Notes: generated by a model not told the origin, from the sequence alone. DNA of 64,000 nt from Lucinisca nassula (GCA_963580285.1 OY757010.1:67788406-67852405), one strand, 5' to 3'. Shown: positions 10,485-21,336, counted from the stretch's first letter. Numbers and translations are program-made.

Positions 10485-10776
10485 ATTCTTGCCCCCGCCC
10501 CTCGGGGCTCAAAGAAATATTTGGGCTGCATGATGCTTCCACGCAGAGCTGAAACCGACCGCACACAAGTTCTGGTAAACTTGCCCAGGCAAAACGGTGC
10601 AAGTAGGACCATCCATGCTAATAAACCCTATTGGCTTCATTGGGCGACAGGGTTTGAGAATTGATTTCATCTCAGCGTTGAGTAAAAGTCCCACAAAATT
10701 GGAAACAACGTCTCCAAAATGACCTAAACAGTGTTGACAGGGATATAAAACCTCAAATCAAACAAAACAAAGCAAA
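10485..10776 (+). mobile_element. SINE-like family S, copy 3, with 11-bp target duplication
   Basis: Full-length type copy from the CCCGCCCCTCGGGGCTC head to the AACCTCAAATCAAACAAAAC tail. The direct repeat GACCCAATGTT occurs at 10474-10484 and 10777-10787, flanking the element exactly. This supports target-primed retroposition. Confidence 0.8.
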
Positions 10777-10859
10777 GACCCAATGTTTTTCATTCTTCAA
10801 TTAACCCTTTTTGTACCAAATGGAATCTTCCTTATTATATTTAGCAGGAGTCCATTTTT

Positions 10860-12665
10860 AGCTCACCTGTCACGTAGTGACAAGGTGAGCTTTTGGGATC
10901 ACTTTTTGTCAGTCGTGCGTCCGTGCGTGCGTCTGTGCGTCCGTGCGTCCGTAAACTTTTCTTCAAACGACATCTCCTCCTAAACCACTGATCGTATTTT
11001 GACCAAACTTCACAGGAATGATCCTTAGGTGGTCCCCTTTCAAAGTTGTTCAAATGGTTCCGGTCCGTTGCACATATAGGTCACAGTAGCCAAAAATAGA
11101 TTTGTTTCACCGCAAACTTAAAAAATCTTCTTCTCTGAAACCGCAAGGCCCAGGTCTTTGATATTTGGTATGAAGCTTCATCTAGTGGACCCCTACCAAG
11201 ATTGTTCAAATTATAGTGCTGGGGCCAAACATGCCCCCGCACGGGGGCCCTTTGGTTTTACATGGGCTTATATAGGGAAAATCTTTAAAAATCTTCTTCT
11301 CTGAAACCGCAAGGCCCAGGTCTTTGATATTTGGTATGAAGCTTCATCTAGTGGACCCCTACCAAGATTGTTCAAATTATAGTGCTGGAGCTAAAAATGC
11401 CCCAGCACGGGGGCCCTTTGGTTTTACATGGGCTTATATAGGGAAAATCTTGAAAAATCTTCTTCTCTGAAACCGCAAGGCCCAGGTCTTTGATATTTGG
11501 TATGAAGCTTCATCTATTGGACCCCTACCAAGATTGTTCAAATTATAGTGCTGGGGCCAAAAATGCCCCCACACGGGGGCCCTTTGTATTTACATGGGCT
11601 TATATAGGGAAACTCTTGAAAAATCTTCTTCTCTGAAACCGCAAGGCCCAGGTCTTTGATATTTGGTATGAAGCTTCATCTAGTGGACCCCTACCAAGAT
11701 TGTTCAAATTATAGTGCTGGAGCTAAAAATGCCCCCCACATGGGGGCCCTTTGGTTTTACATGGGCTTATATAGGGAAAATCTTGAAAAATCTTCTTCTC
11801 TGAAACCGCAAGGCCCAGGTCTTTGATATTTGGTATGAAGCTTCATCTAGTGGACCCCTACCAAGATTGTTCAAATTATAGTGCTGGGGCCAAAAATTCC
11901 CCCGCACCAGGGCCCTTTTGTTTTACATAGGCTTATATAGGGAAAATCTTGAAAAATCTTCTTCTCTGAAACTGCAAGGCCCAGGTCTTTGATATTTGGT
12001 ATGAAGCTTCATCTTGTGGACCTCTACCAAGATTGTTCAAATTATAGCCCTGGGGCCAAAAATGCCCCCGCTCCGGGGCCCTTTGGTTTTACATAGGCAT
12101 ATATAGTGAAAATCTTGAAAAATCTTCTTCTTTGAAACCACAAGGCTTAGGTCTTCGATATTTGTTATGAAGCTTCAGCTAGTGGACCTCTATAAAGATT
12201 GTTCAAATTATAGCCCTGAGACCAAAAATGCCTCCGCCATGTGGCCCTTTGGTTTAAATAGACTTATATAGGGAAAATCTTTAAAAATCATCTTCTCTGA
12301 AACACAAGGCTTAGGTCTTTGATATTTGGTATGAAGCTTCAGCTAGTGGACCTCTACCAAGATTGTTCAAATTATAGCCCTATGGCCAAAAATGCCCCTG
12401 CTCCGGGGCCCTTTGGTTTAACATAGACTTATATAGGGAAAATCTTGTTTTACATAGACTTCTATATGCAGGGTAAACCTTTAAAATCTTCTTCTCTGAA
12501 ACCAGAAAGCCCAGGTCTTTCATATTCGATATGAAGCTTCATCTTGTGGACCTCTACCAAGATTGTTCAAATTATAGCCCTGGGGCCAAAATTGACCCTG
12601 CCCGGGGCCCACTTCTTATACATTGGATCAGGTGAGCGAACCAGGGCCCTCTGGGCCCTCTTGTT
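10860..12665 (+). mobile_element. Hairpin-capped tandem-array element A (in intron 3)
   Basis: Head hairpin at 10860-10891 (AGCTCACCTGTCAC / GTGACAAGGTGAGCT), leader TTTTTGTCAGTCGTGCGTCC with repeated CGTCCGTGCG, then about eight units of roughly 166 bp (recurring AAATCTTCTTCTCTGAAACC, GGTATGAAGCTTCATCTAGTG, GATTGTTCAAATTATAG), and a tail GGTGAGCGAACCAGGGCCCT CTGGGCCCTCTTGTT that can fold. Units near the 5' end are more alike than those near the 3' end. No open reading frame of its own. Helitron-like origin is inferred. Confidence 0.75.
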
Positions 12666-12734
12666 AAATTAAGGGTTGTCAGGTTGTATTTTCTTCAAAA
12701 TTGATAATGGAAAATGGTTGAACTTTAAGCTAAC

Positions 12735-12835
12735 AGTGGAGGCCCTGATCAGACGCCGCGTTCTGCAGCGTCTGATCTGGACCTGCACTGTTTGCCCAGG
12801 TTCCCGTTTTGAGGTTTCCGGTACAAAATGGGTTA
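12735..12835. repeat. Palindromic repeat with GATCAGACGC core
   Basis: GGCCCTGATCAGACGCCGCG and GCAGCGTCTGATCTGGACC are complementary arms, followed by TGCACTGTTTGCCCAGG and AAAATGGGTTAA. Lies 82 bp before the last exon, in the same open frame as it, which explains the overlong apparent frame starting at 12676. Confidence 0.55.
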
Positions 12836-12916
12836 ATGCCAAGTTCTCCAGCAGAAAGAATTATTGCCCCATGAAGGTATATAAATTTACCTTCAAAGTT
12901 CTTCTTTCTATTTCAG

Positions 12917-13758
12917 AGCAATCCATAGATAGGGAATATAAATCTTCTCCGACAACAGTTATAGTCCAGGAATCTCCAGCCGTTCATGGAAATCTGCTAA
13001 AATCAAATAATACCATATTATTGACTGATCAAGTGAAGAGTGTGGGAGAATTTGTTTCAGAATCAGATACAGTAACTGTGACATCTAGTGGGGAGAGTGT
13101 TGTGACTTTGGCAGCCAGGTCAGGGGAAACAACTGTTGGTCCAGTACATGTATTAGGGATGGCAACTACTGAAAGTTTAGTGGCAAGTAATGTAGAGAAT
13201 GCTGTAATGAACTCAGTCACTGCTGCTGTTACAGACCTGCAGTCAAGTCAGAATGTGTACATTCCAGTGATTCAAGATGACAAAAGAAGAAGGGAAAATG
13301 TTACTATTTTTAAACAAATGAATATTCAACAGTCACAAGGGGATTTAGCGAGGAGAGAAAGTGACAACATTTACAAGACACTGAATAGTCAAGTTACACA
13401 ACAAAGAACTCAGATGCCTTATGTCTTGTCAAACACAGTTGCCCTGGAAAGCCTTGGAATATTTCCCAAAACGACTGCCTCGGTTATTGAGAGTACAGGT
13501 CCTTTCACATCTAGTACTCAAGTGAATTATGAGCCATACCAGAAAAAGATTGATGATAGTGACCCTGTGCAAAGCCAGAAATACAAAAAGATCAGACTCA
13601 CCCCAACTACTAGGACAGTCACATTTCCCACCGTGAGTGGGCAGGAATCCTTCCATTTAAATCAGACAGAAGAACAATATAGTCAGATATCAGATGCTCC
13701 TAGTTATGCATACTTACAGCCTGGCTCTTCACAGGGACCGGAACAAGAGGGACAGTAG
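12917..13758 (+). CDS. Last exon of the unidentified gene, with stop codon
   Basis: Acceptor TTTCTATTTCAG ends at 12916. AG (12917-12918) joins the G of the previous exon to give Glu, then QSIDREYKSSPTTVIVQESP and about 260 more residues to TAG at 13756-13758. The encoded tail is rich in Ser, Thr, Val and Gln, with short basic clusters (DDKRRREN, KKIRLTP) that could serve nuclear import; it has no membrane segment and few Cys or Trp, and looks largely disordered. The frame is open upstream to 12676, but that part is intronic repeat. A nuclear regulatory protein is one guess from composition only; the domain-bearing part may lie upstream of this window. The final residues are SSQGPEQEGQ. Confidence 0.8.
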
Positions 13759-13812
13759 TGTTACTGAGGACTTAGAGAACAATTTTATCTCATACAGAGG
13801 ACCCACGTTATA

Positions 13813-14032
13813 CACCACAACCTCTTTATAACACTATTGATGGGGTCCAAAACAGAAACCGTGTTAGTTAAACAACCGTGTTATAGCCAAACAAAAATGT
13901 ATAGATTATATAGAAAAATGACCATTTATGGTCATTTTTCTATATAATCTATACATTTTTGGGATCCATCTTGAAACCGTCTTATATCCAAAACCGTGTT
14001 ATAATGAACCGTGTTATAATGAGGTTGTGGTG
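13813..14032. mobile_element. TA-flanked foldback MITE 1 in the gene's 3' flank
   Basis: TA (13811-13812 and 14033-14034) flanks inverted ends CACCACAACCTCTTTATAAC and GTTATAATGAGGTTGTGGTG. The middle is a near-perfect palindrome (TAGATTATATAGAAAAATGA with TCATTTTTCTATATAATCTA). It starts 54 bases after the stop codon, so it is probably transcribed within the 3' UTR. Confidence 0.8.
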
Positions 14033-14034
14033 TA

Positions 14035-14656
14035 GTTTATACCGCAATGAGGCATTCTAGTAACCTAATAAAGGGGGTCGAATAACTGCACGCTATAATT
14101 GGTAGTGACTTATAATACCTTCAACTGACCTATAATACGTCTAGTGACCGTTTATAGACCAGACCTACTTTTCAGGTCCCTATTTTACAAGTATAAACAA
14201 TAACCTGCAACCTTTCATAAATTGAAACACAATGTAACTGCAAGTTAAAATCTTTGCAATATTTATTTATTCAGATTTTCAGAAATTTCAGCTAAATTCT
14301 TACCTTCTCGGCTTTTCCTGGTTTGAATGGCCCATTGGTATAAATGTGCACTGCTACTGCAGTTGCATCTCAACCTCTAAAATAATTTTTTAAGCTAAAA
14401 TAAGCTATTTATTTGCAGATTTTCATTCAGAAAGTAAAGCACTGAGAAACTTTTATTCGAGTGTCCGTTTTGTTTCATACGTCTTTGTGGCGCGGTGACG
14501 TCAGAAACTTTGCACTCGTTGACGTCAGGTTATACTACGTTTGCGCCCCATGGCACTGAATATCGTTTAACATGCCACACTGTCTGCTGTCTGTTTTTGC
14601 TTAAATTTGCTAAATTATTGCGAAACCCATTGATTGTTTTGAATTGCGGTATAAAC
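14035..14656. mobile_element. TA-flanked MITE 2 with 14-bp terminal inverted repeats
   Basis: GTTTATACCGCAAT at the left and ATTGCGGTATAAAC at the right are exact reverse complements, bounded by TA (14033-14034, shared with MITE 1, and 14657-14658, shared with MITE 3). No transposase frame in 622 bp. Confidence 0.8.
14067..14072 (+). promoter_or_regulatory. Candidate polyadenylation signal AATAAA
   Basis: First canonical hexamer after the stop codon at 13758. It lies inside MITE 2, so the gene's 3' end may be transposon-supplied. Only transcript data can show that it is used. Confidence 0.4.
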
Positions 14657-14658
14657 TA

Positions 14659-14789
14659 AATACATGATTAGTGTCTTTTATAATAAAATATAATCGGTGA
14701 GCCTTAGACAATTTTATAGAGCTCGCCCCTATAAAATTGTCTAAGGCTCAACGATTATATTTTATTATTAAAGACACTAACCATGTATT
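14659..14789. mobile_element. TA-flanked foldback MITE 3
   Basis: Starts AATACATGATTAGTGTCTTT and ends AAAGACACTAACCATGTATT, followed by TA (14790-14791). It is almost entirely one palindrome around a short AGAGCTCGCCCC loop. Confidence 0.75.
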
Positions 14790-14811
14790 TACTATATTTG
14801 TTCACTGTTAT

Positions 14812-15265
14812 TGTGCCGTTATATTGGATTTGCCATTATGAAGAATCCCAGTTAGGAGTATGATAGGTTATAAAAGGTATTTTCCACATCATTACTCCAA
14901 GAAACAAATGTTATAGATATTTGTTAGAATCGCCTCGGTGAGGCGATTCTAACAAATATCAAGAAACAAATGTTATAGATATTTGTTAGAATCGCCTCGG
15001 TGAGGCGATTCTAACAAATATCTATAACATTTATTTCTTGGAGTATTAAGAATCGCCTTGGTGAGGAGATTCTACAAATATCTATAACATTTATCTCATG
15101 GAGTATTAAATTACAAAAATCGTTTATGACTATGGATTTGATTTGGGCATTTCCAACCCGAGGGAAGCTACGTCGCTCGGGATCGAGGCTAAGCCTTGAG
15201 CTAAGAATTCATTCTATTAAAACTGCTGTTATAACGAGTTAGGCTGTTAAAATGAATGTCGGTAT
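14812..15265 (-). mobile_element. Foldback element, family H copy 2, hairpin amplified
   Basis: Inverted relative to 4120-4480. The hairpin block (14890-15107) contains three successive GAATCGCCTYGGTGAGG units with CAAGAAACAAATGTTATAGA arms, so the stem has been expanded in place. Flanks GGGAAGCTACGTCGCTCGGG and GGCTAAGCCTTGAGC match copy 1. Confidence 0.6.
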
Positions 15266-15318
15266 AAAGAGGGTTGACTGTAATGTTTCTGTTATTAAGT
15301 GGATAACATCATTTCATA

Positions 15319-15666
15319 GTGCCTCTACCCATCGGGGCTTGAAGGAATAGATGGGCTGCATGATGCTTCAATACAGAGCTGAAATGCGACAGCACATGAA
15401 TACTGGTAAACTGCTTAGAGGATCTATTATAGACTAAGCTTGCCCTGGCAAAGCAGTACAAGTCTGACTGCCCATGCTTATAAACCCTATTGGAACAAGT
15501 CTGGCCGCCCATGCTTGTAAACCCTATTGGTTTCATTGGGTGGCACGGCTTGAGATGACATTTCATCTCAATGTTGGGTAAAAGTCCCACGAAATTAAAA
15601 GCAACGTCTCCAAAATGAACTATACAGTGTTGACGGGGAGTTTATCCTCAAAACAAAGAAACAAAA
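15319..15666 (+). mobile_element. SINE-like family S, copy 4, with 9-bp target duplication
   Basis: CATTTCATA flanks the copy (15310-15318 and 15667-15675). Internally the CCTATTGG...GCCCATGCTT block is duplicated, making this copy longer than its relatives. Confidence 0.7.
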
Positions 15667-15850
15667 CATTTCATAAAAAATGATTCTCTGTGTCTGAAGA
15701 TATTTGTAGACAACCCCAGTAATTTTGTCGGATTTCTGTCTGACTGGTGATCTGGAGAGTAAGAGCTGGCAACATTCTGTCGTTCAGATTGATCCTAAAA
15801 TGTTTTCTGCGGTCATTTTTTTGCACACAAGATCAGAAAATTGTGGACTT

Positions 15851-16335
15851 AACCCTGGGATAGAATATAAGAATCTTATATGGGCGTGAGGGGTGGATTG
15901 AAAAATCTGTCCCAAGGGTCACTGTCCGGCATCACGAGGCTTGCAGAGTGATGCCGGACAGTGATCCCGAGGGATGGATTTTTCTATCCACCCCTCACAC
16001 CCATATAGGATTCTTTTTCTTGCACACCTTCCATTTCTTATCTCGGACTGTAATGCTGCAGTCACTTCGGTTACCGACGTCCGCCATATTGTATTGGCAC
16101 AACAGGAATGTAAAGTGACGTCACGTAACGTGCATGACGTCAACCTTAACGATGGCGCATACGAGGTCGTATTCAACCAGTACATTTATCAAACATGCGG
16201 GAATATTTGATATTGGGGCGGAACACCAGTGTCAGAACATAAATTTCTATCCCGGGTAAAATCACGGATTTCCTTGTCTGGTGTGCAAGAAATTCTTATT
16301 CTACCCAGGTTGTCCTACCCAGGGATAGGATAAAA
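15851..16335. mobile_element. Foldback element with GATGCCGGACAGTG stem
   Basis: The left part (15870-16013) is a long palindrome: CACTGTCCGGCATCAC and GTGATGCCGGACAGTG within AAGAATCTTATATGGGCGTG and CACCCATATAGGATTCTT. Outer ends CCCTGGGATAGAATATAAGA and TCTTATTCTACCCAGG are inverted. The interior has several GACGTCA-like motifs (TGACGTCACGTAACG, TGACGTCAACC). No protein-coding signal. Confidence 0.55.
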
Positions 16336-16860
16336 TCAAGACTTTTTATGTGTTTGTTACGCACTGGTTGAATAGAATGTCGCATATTCAGTTTTAGCTC
16401 GCTTTATGGAAGTAAGGGGGAGCTATTGCCATAACCCTCTCATCAAGCGTTGGTGTCAGCATCCACATTTTGGTTAAAGTTTATCTGTCAGCTGTCAGCA
16501 AGCCTTGTAGGACAGTGATCCTTGGGAAGGATTTTCTGTCAAACCCTCACACCCATGTAAGATTCCTATATTCTCCCCATCACTGGTTCAATCAGGCACT
16601 TGTCAGCTTCTGGGTAAAGATTGTGCACTGTACCAGAAAATCCGCTTAAACCTATGCCTACCTACCAGGGCGGTATGGTAAACGGACTCCTACTAGAACA
16701 GGGAGCAAATTCTTTCGTTTATAAGAGCCCATAAAGAAATCAAGGAAATTCATCTCAGAAGGAAAGCTCCTGGATATGTATCTATATAAGGCTGACAGTG
16801 CTTTCTTCCTAAGGAGTCCTTTTTGTCATGCCTGATTATAAGCATGTTTAGGGATTCATT
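16336..16860. other. Unassigned DNA with a decayed tandem-array head
   Basis: A weak head (TTTTAGCTCGCTTTATGGAA...GGGGGAGCTATTGCC) lies at 16394. The remainder is not recognised. Confidence 0.35.
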
Positions 16861-17073
16861 TTAACCCTTATCTTGCTGAATATTCATTTTAGCCACACCC
16901 ATTTCTGTCTATCAACCAATCAGATTACTTGATGTAATTTATTCCTACAAATCCATAAACTGTATGTCAAACAGTGTAGATTCTGATCAGATGGCTTCTT
17001 CAGAAGCCATCTGATCTGGATCTACACTGTTTGCAAAGATAGGGGTTGTCGTGAACAGCAAAATAAGGGTTGA
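16861..17073 (-). mobile_element. Palindromic MITE, family P copy 3
   Basis: Ends TTAACCCTTATCTTGCTG and CAGCAAAATAAGGGTT; core GATCAGATGGCTTCTTCAGA with AGCCATCTGATC. Orientation opposite to copies 1 and 2. Confidence 0.7.
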
Positions 17074-17283
17074 GTAAGGTGGAGCTATTGCCATACCCTA
17101 GGTGTCCAGGAAAGGATTCTGTGAGCCACTTAAGGTTCCTGAATCCCAACACCAGGCCGTGAGGAATAATGGGTGAATAATTTAGATATATGTATATCTT
17201 ATTGATGTTCTTTAAAATAAAAATATATTTTGTGTACTCATTTGAGTTGTTTCATTTCAAATTGAAAAAAGGGAAATTTTCCT

Positions 17284-17483
17284 TTAACCCTTCCCCTGTA
17301 GAACATAACAACCCAAACCTTTGCAAACAGTGTAGATCCAGATCAGATGGCTTCTGGTGAAGCTATCTGATCAGGATCTACACTGTCATGCAGTCTGTGA
17401 ACTGAATAAATACAATATATCAAGTAATTTGATTTGTTGCTGGTCACTAAAGGGTGTGGCTAAATTAATTTATTCAAGGGTTA
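17284..17483 (+). mobile_element. Palindromic MITE, family P copy 4
   Basis: Ends TTAACCCTTCCCCTGTAG and TTCAAGGGTTAA; core GATCAGATGGCTTCTGGTGA with AGCTATCTGATC. More diverged than copies 2, 3 and 7. Confidence 0.65.
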
Positions 17484-17592
17484 ATTTTCCCTCTCTATTT
17501 CTTAGCTGGGGTTATGGGATGAATTCATCAAGAAAACATGCCTATATAATTTTGACCCCTTTAAATAGTAAAACTGGGGTTTACGGGTTATT

Positions 17593-19737
17593 ATCCCCTC
17601 GCACAACATAATTGTGAGGGGGATATACATGTAGCCTTTGTCACGAACGTGTGTGTGTGTGTGTGTGTGTGAATTCGGGTTTAATGTCGCTTTCAACAAT
17701 TTTTCAGTCATATCACGACGGTGTCTGGTTGCGACAGGGAGCTCAATGCTCACTTTTATAGTGCTGCCTCACTGAAGTATCATGTCCCAGACACATTACA
17801 TGATACCACACCCAGTCACATTATCCCGACACTGGTTCGACCAGTCCTAGCTCTACCCCGTAAATCTGAGTGCCAAGCGAGGAGCAGCTAGTACCATTTT
17901 TAACGACTTTGGTATGTCGCGGACCGGGACCAAACCCGTTCCCCGGAGCAGACACTCTACCAACTTAGCTATGGGGGCCGGTTTGTCATGAATGTACATA
18001 CATACATACTTTTGTCATCGCTCTAGCGCCTACATTTCTTGACCGATTTTAATATAACTTCACACAAATGTTCCTTATGACAATATCTCGAGCGAGTTCA
18101 ACTTTCAAGGTCGTGACCTCAAGATCAAGGTCACTGTGGCTATTTTTAGAAAAACTTTGTCATCGCTCTAGTGCCTACATTTCTCCACTGATTTGAATAT
18201 AACTTCACAAAAATGTTCCTTATGACAATAACTCGAGCAAGTTTGACTTTCAAGGACATGTCCTCAAGGTCAAGGTCACTGGCTTTTTTTAGAAAAACTT
18301 TGTCATCGCTCTAGTGCTTACATTCTTAACTGATTTCAATATAACTTGACACAAATATTCCTTATGGCAATATCTCGAGCGAGTTTGACTTTCAAGATCA
18401 TGACCTCAAGGTCAAGGTCACTGTGGCTATTTGTAGAAAAACCTTGTCATCGCTCTAGTGCCTACATTTCTTCACCGATTTCAATATAACTTGACACAAA
18501 TGTTCTTAATGACAATATCTCGAAGGAGTTCTACTTTCAAGGTAATGACCTCAAGGTCAAGGTCACCGTGGCTATTTTTAGAAAAACTGTCATAGCTCTA
18601 GTGCCTACATTTCTTCACCAATTTTAATATAACTTCACACAAATGTTTCTTTTGACAATATCTCGATCTTGTTGGACTTTCAAGGTCGTAGCCTCAAGGT
18701 CAAGGTCACTGTGGCTATTTTAAGAAAAAACTTTGTCATCACTCTAGTGCCTTCATTCCTTCGCAGATTTCATTATAACTTCACACAAATGTTCCTTATG
18801 ACAATATCCCGAGCGGGTCATGCTCTTAAGGTCAAGGTCACTGTGGCTATTTTTAGAAAAATTTTGTCATTGCTCTAGCTCCTACATTTATTGACCGATT
18901 TCAATATTACTTCACACAAATGTTCCTTATGACTATATCTTGAGTGAGTTCGACTTTCAAGGTCATGGCCTCAAGGTCAAGGTCCATGTGGCTATTTTTA
19001 GAAAACTTTGTCATCACTCTAGCGCCTACATTTATTGACCGATTTTGATTTAACTTCACACGTGCTGCTTGTGATAATATCTTGAGAGAGTTCGACTTTC
19101 AAGGTCATGGCCTCAAGGTCAAGGTCACTGTGGCTATTTTTATAAAAACTTTGTCATCGCTCTAGCCCCTACATTTCTTCACCGATTTTAATATAACTTC
19201 ACACAAATGTTCCTTATGACAATATCTTGAGTGGATATTGGCTTTAAGGTCAAGGTCACTGTGGCTATTTTTAGAAAAACTTTGTCATTGCTCTAGTGCC
19301 TACATATATTGATGGACTTTAATAGTAATAGGACTTCATACAATGTTTCTTATGATAACATATCGAGTTGCTTTGACTTTCAAGGTCATGGCCTCAAGGT
19401 CAAGGTCACTGTTGCTATTTTTAGAACAACTTTGATCGCTCTAGCACCTACATTTATTGACAGACTTCTAATATAACTTCACACAAATGTTGCTTATTGT
19501 AATATCTCCAGCGAGTATGACTTTCAAGGTCATGGCCTCAAGGTCAAGGTTACTGTGGCTATTTTTAGAAAATATTTGTCATCACTCTAGAATCTACATT
19601 TATTGATGGATTTTAAACAAACTTTACACAAATGTTGCAAATGATAATATCTCGAGCAAGTTGGACTTTTGCCAGTTCAGTGTTTCCCACACACAAAGTT
19701 GTCTTGTGCGAGGGGATTTATATCGCATGCGATGCCT
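17593..19737 (+). mobile_element. Hairpin-capped tandem-array element J
   Basis: Head hairpin ATCCCCTCGCACAA / TTGTGAGGGGGAT (17593-17624), a (GT)n leader, then about twelve units near 144 bp (recurring TTTGTCATCGCTCTAG, TATAACTTCACACAAATGTT, CAAGGTCAAGGTCACTGTGG) and a tail with TTGTGCGAGGGGATTTATAT and CGCATGCGATGC. The 3' border is approximate. The flanks (AAAACTGGGGTTTACGGG at left; TTCTTATTTCTGTTCAGAAC at right) belong to DNA-element family F. A SINE interrupts the leader. Confidence 0.7.
17672..17975 (-). mobile_element. tRNA-derived SINE inserted in element J's leader
   Basis: On the minus strand it begins GGCCCCCATAGCTAAGTTGG (A-box-like), continues GAGTGTCTGCTCCGGGG and GGTTTGGTCCCGG (B-box-like), and ends AAAGCGACATTAAACCCGAA TTC followed by (CA)n. 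The interrupted leader reads GCCTTTGTCACGAACGTG before and GGTTTGTCATGAATGTAC after the SINE. Confidence 0.7.
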
Positions 19738-19756
19738 GGTTTTTCTTATTTCTGTT

Positions 19757-19830
19757 CAGAACATAGATTGTGTGTAATCATTAGAACCACCTCGATGTGG
19801 CAGTTCTAAGGGGTGCCCACAATCTATGTT
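19757..19830. repeat. GAACCACCTC/GTGGCAGTTC hairpin
   Basis: CATAGATTGTGTGTAATCAT and GTGCCCACAATCTATG are partial arms. Belongs to the family F copy split by element J. Confidence 0.5.
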
Positions 19831-19969
19831 TTGAGCAGTAAAATGAAAAATATCAGTAATTTGTATCAGAAAATTTCATTTTTTTGGTATTGAATTCCAA
19901 ATATATTTAAATAGGTGTGTTTGATAATGTCCTAATTGTCTCAAAAGCAGATTTGACTTGGCCATGGTA

Positions 19970-20117
19970 GAAGCCTCTGTGGTGTAGTAGTTATGTTGCT
20001 CGCCTTGTAAACCAGGGGTCACAGGCTTGTCCAGACTTTCGGATGAGTCTGCTAACGGAGGTCCTGTCTCCATATGACCTTCGCCGTTGGTGAGACGTAA
20101 AACTCAAACACTCACAC
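19970..20117 (+). mobile_element. tRNA-derived SINE (family T copy 1) with perfect 14-bp target duplication
   Basis: Starts GAAGCCTCTGTGGTGTAGTA (A-box-like TGGTGTAGTAG). The B-box has decayed here but is clear in sister copies as GGATCGATCC. Ends GGTGAGACGTAAAACTCAAA CACTCACAC. ACTTGGCCATGGTA occurs at 19956-19969 and 20118-20131, precisely flanking the element. Confidence 0.85.
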
Positions 20118-20220
20118 ACTTGGCCATGGTAAATGAGTCATCAGTGTTTGTGTCACAGAGGTTTCTCCGTATAATGGCTCACAACCACAGTAACAAGATA
20201 ATGGGTAAGAGCAAGGGCTC

Positions 20221-20434
20221 TTAACCCTTATCCCACTGTATAAATTTGTTAAGCCACACCCATTGCTGATTATCAATCAATCAAAATACTTGATATAATA
20301 ATATGTTTGTTCAATTCACAAACTGCATGACAAACAGTGTAGATCCTGATCAGATGGCTTCTAAAGAAGCCATCTGATCTGGCTCTACACTGTTTGCAAA
20401 GGTATTGGTTGTCGTGAACAGCAGGATATGGGTT
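20221..20434 (-). mobile_element. Palindromic MITE, family P copy 5
   Basis: Ends TTAACCCTTATCCCACTG and CAGCAGGATATGGGTTGA; core GATCAGATGGCTTCTAAAGA with AGCCATCTGATC. Confidence 0.7.
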
Positions 20435-20606
20435 GATCATAAGTTTACCGCTGTGGTTCACGCCTCCCTCGCCCACATGTGAGACACCAAGTTCTGCAAT
20501 GGCAGGTCAGGTGGTTTTTTCTCCGGGTACTGTGGTTTTCGCCAACCTAGGATTATTGATCAGCTCGAAATAAGTGAAATAATCTTAAAATGGCTGAAAA
20601 ACCAAT

Positions 20607-20628
20607 CATCATCATCATCATCATCAGA
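20607..20628. repeat. (ATC)n microsatellite
   Basis: Short uninterrupted run of about seven ATC triplets. Confidence 0.8.
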
Positions 20629-20684
20629 TTGTTGATTGACATGCAGGTACAGGGCAACATCCACATGTGGGCCAACTTCCAGGT

Positions 20685-20940
20685 TTTGTTTTGATTTGAG
20701 GTTTAACGTCCCCATCAACACTGTAAAGGTCATTTTGGAGACGTTGCTTCCAAATTTTGTGGGACTTTTACCCGATATTGAAATGAAATGACATCTCAAG
20801 CCCTGTTGCCCAATGAAACCAATAGGGTTTATTAGCATTGACGGTCCACCTTGCACCGCGGTTCCTGGACAGGCTAAGATCCTCTAAGCGGAAGCATCAT
20901 GCAGCCCATATATTTCTTCAAGCCCCTATGGGCGGGGGCC
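20685..20940 (-). mobile_element. SINE-like family S, copy 5, with perfect 14-bp target duplication
   Basis: GCCAACTTCCAGGT occurs at 20671-20684 and 20941-20954 and flanks the copy exactly. The element lacks part of the segment between the CTCTAAGCGG and GAAGCATCATGC blocks that other copies carry. Confidence 0.85.
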
Positions 20941-21188
20941 GCCAACTTCCAGGTAGCTGGCAGATCTCCAGCTGTGTCTATCATGAGGGTAGATAGCCAA
21001 GAGCTTCCACTCTCTGTGATTGTTCTTTATCAGCTACTTCCAGGCCAAAAAAAAAGCTAGGATGGTATTTGGTACTTATTTACCTGTGCCACTCAGGAAT
21101 AATAGCCAAATGCATGGGTCTGTACATGACCTTGACCTGTTTTTCACGGTTCACTGAACATACAAATATTGCAGGCTGTCCAGCATCC

Positions 21189-21336
21189 TAGAAGCCTCTG
21201 TGTTGGAGTGGTTATGTTACTCGCCTTATAAACCGGGGGCTTTGGGTTTGATCCTGGGCTTCTCCAGACTTTTAGATGAGTCTTTAAACTGAGGTCGCGT
21301 CTCTGTATGATTATAGCTGTTGCTGGGATGTAATTT
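21189..21336 (+). mobile_element. tRNA-derived SINE, family T copy 2
   Basis: GAAGCCTCTGTGTTGGAGTG head (A-box region), GGGTTTGATCCTGGGCTTC (B-box GGTTTGATCC) and a diverged 3' end near GCTGTTGCTGGGATG. Confidence 0.7.

Noticed and set aside
12676..12916. N-terminal extension of the last exon's open frame
   Set aside because: It spans a palindromic repeat and the acceptor at 12916 joins in phase with the upstream exon, so the extension is intron.
17990..19700. Regularly spaced repeats suggesting a CRISPR-like array
   Set aside because: The units are contiguous tandem repeats near 144 bp, without unique spacers, in a eukaryotic transposon.
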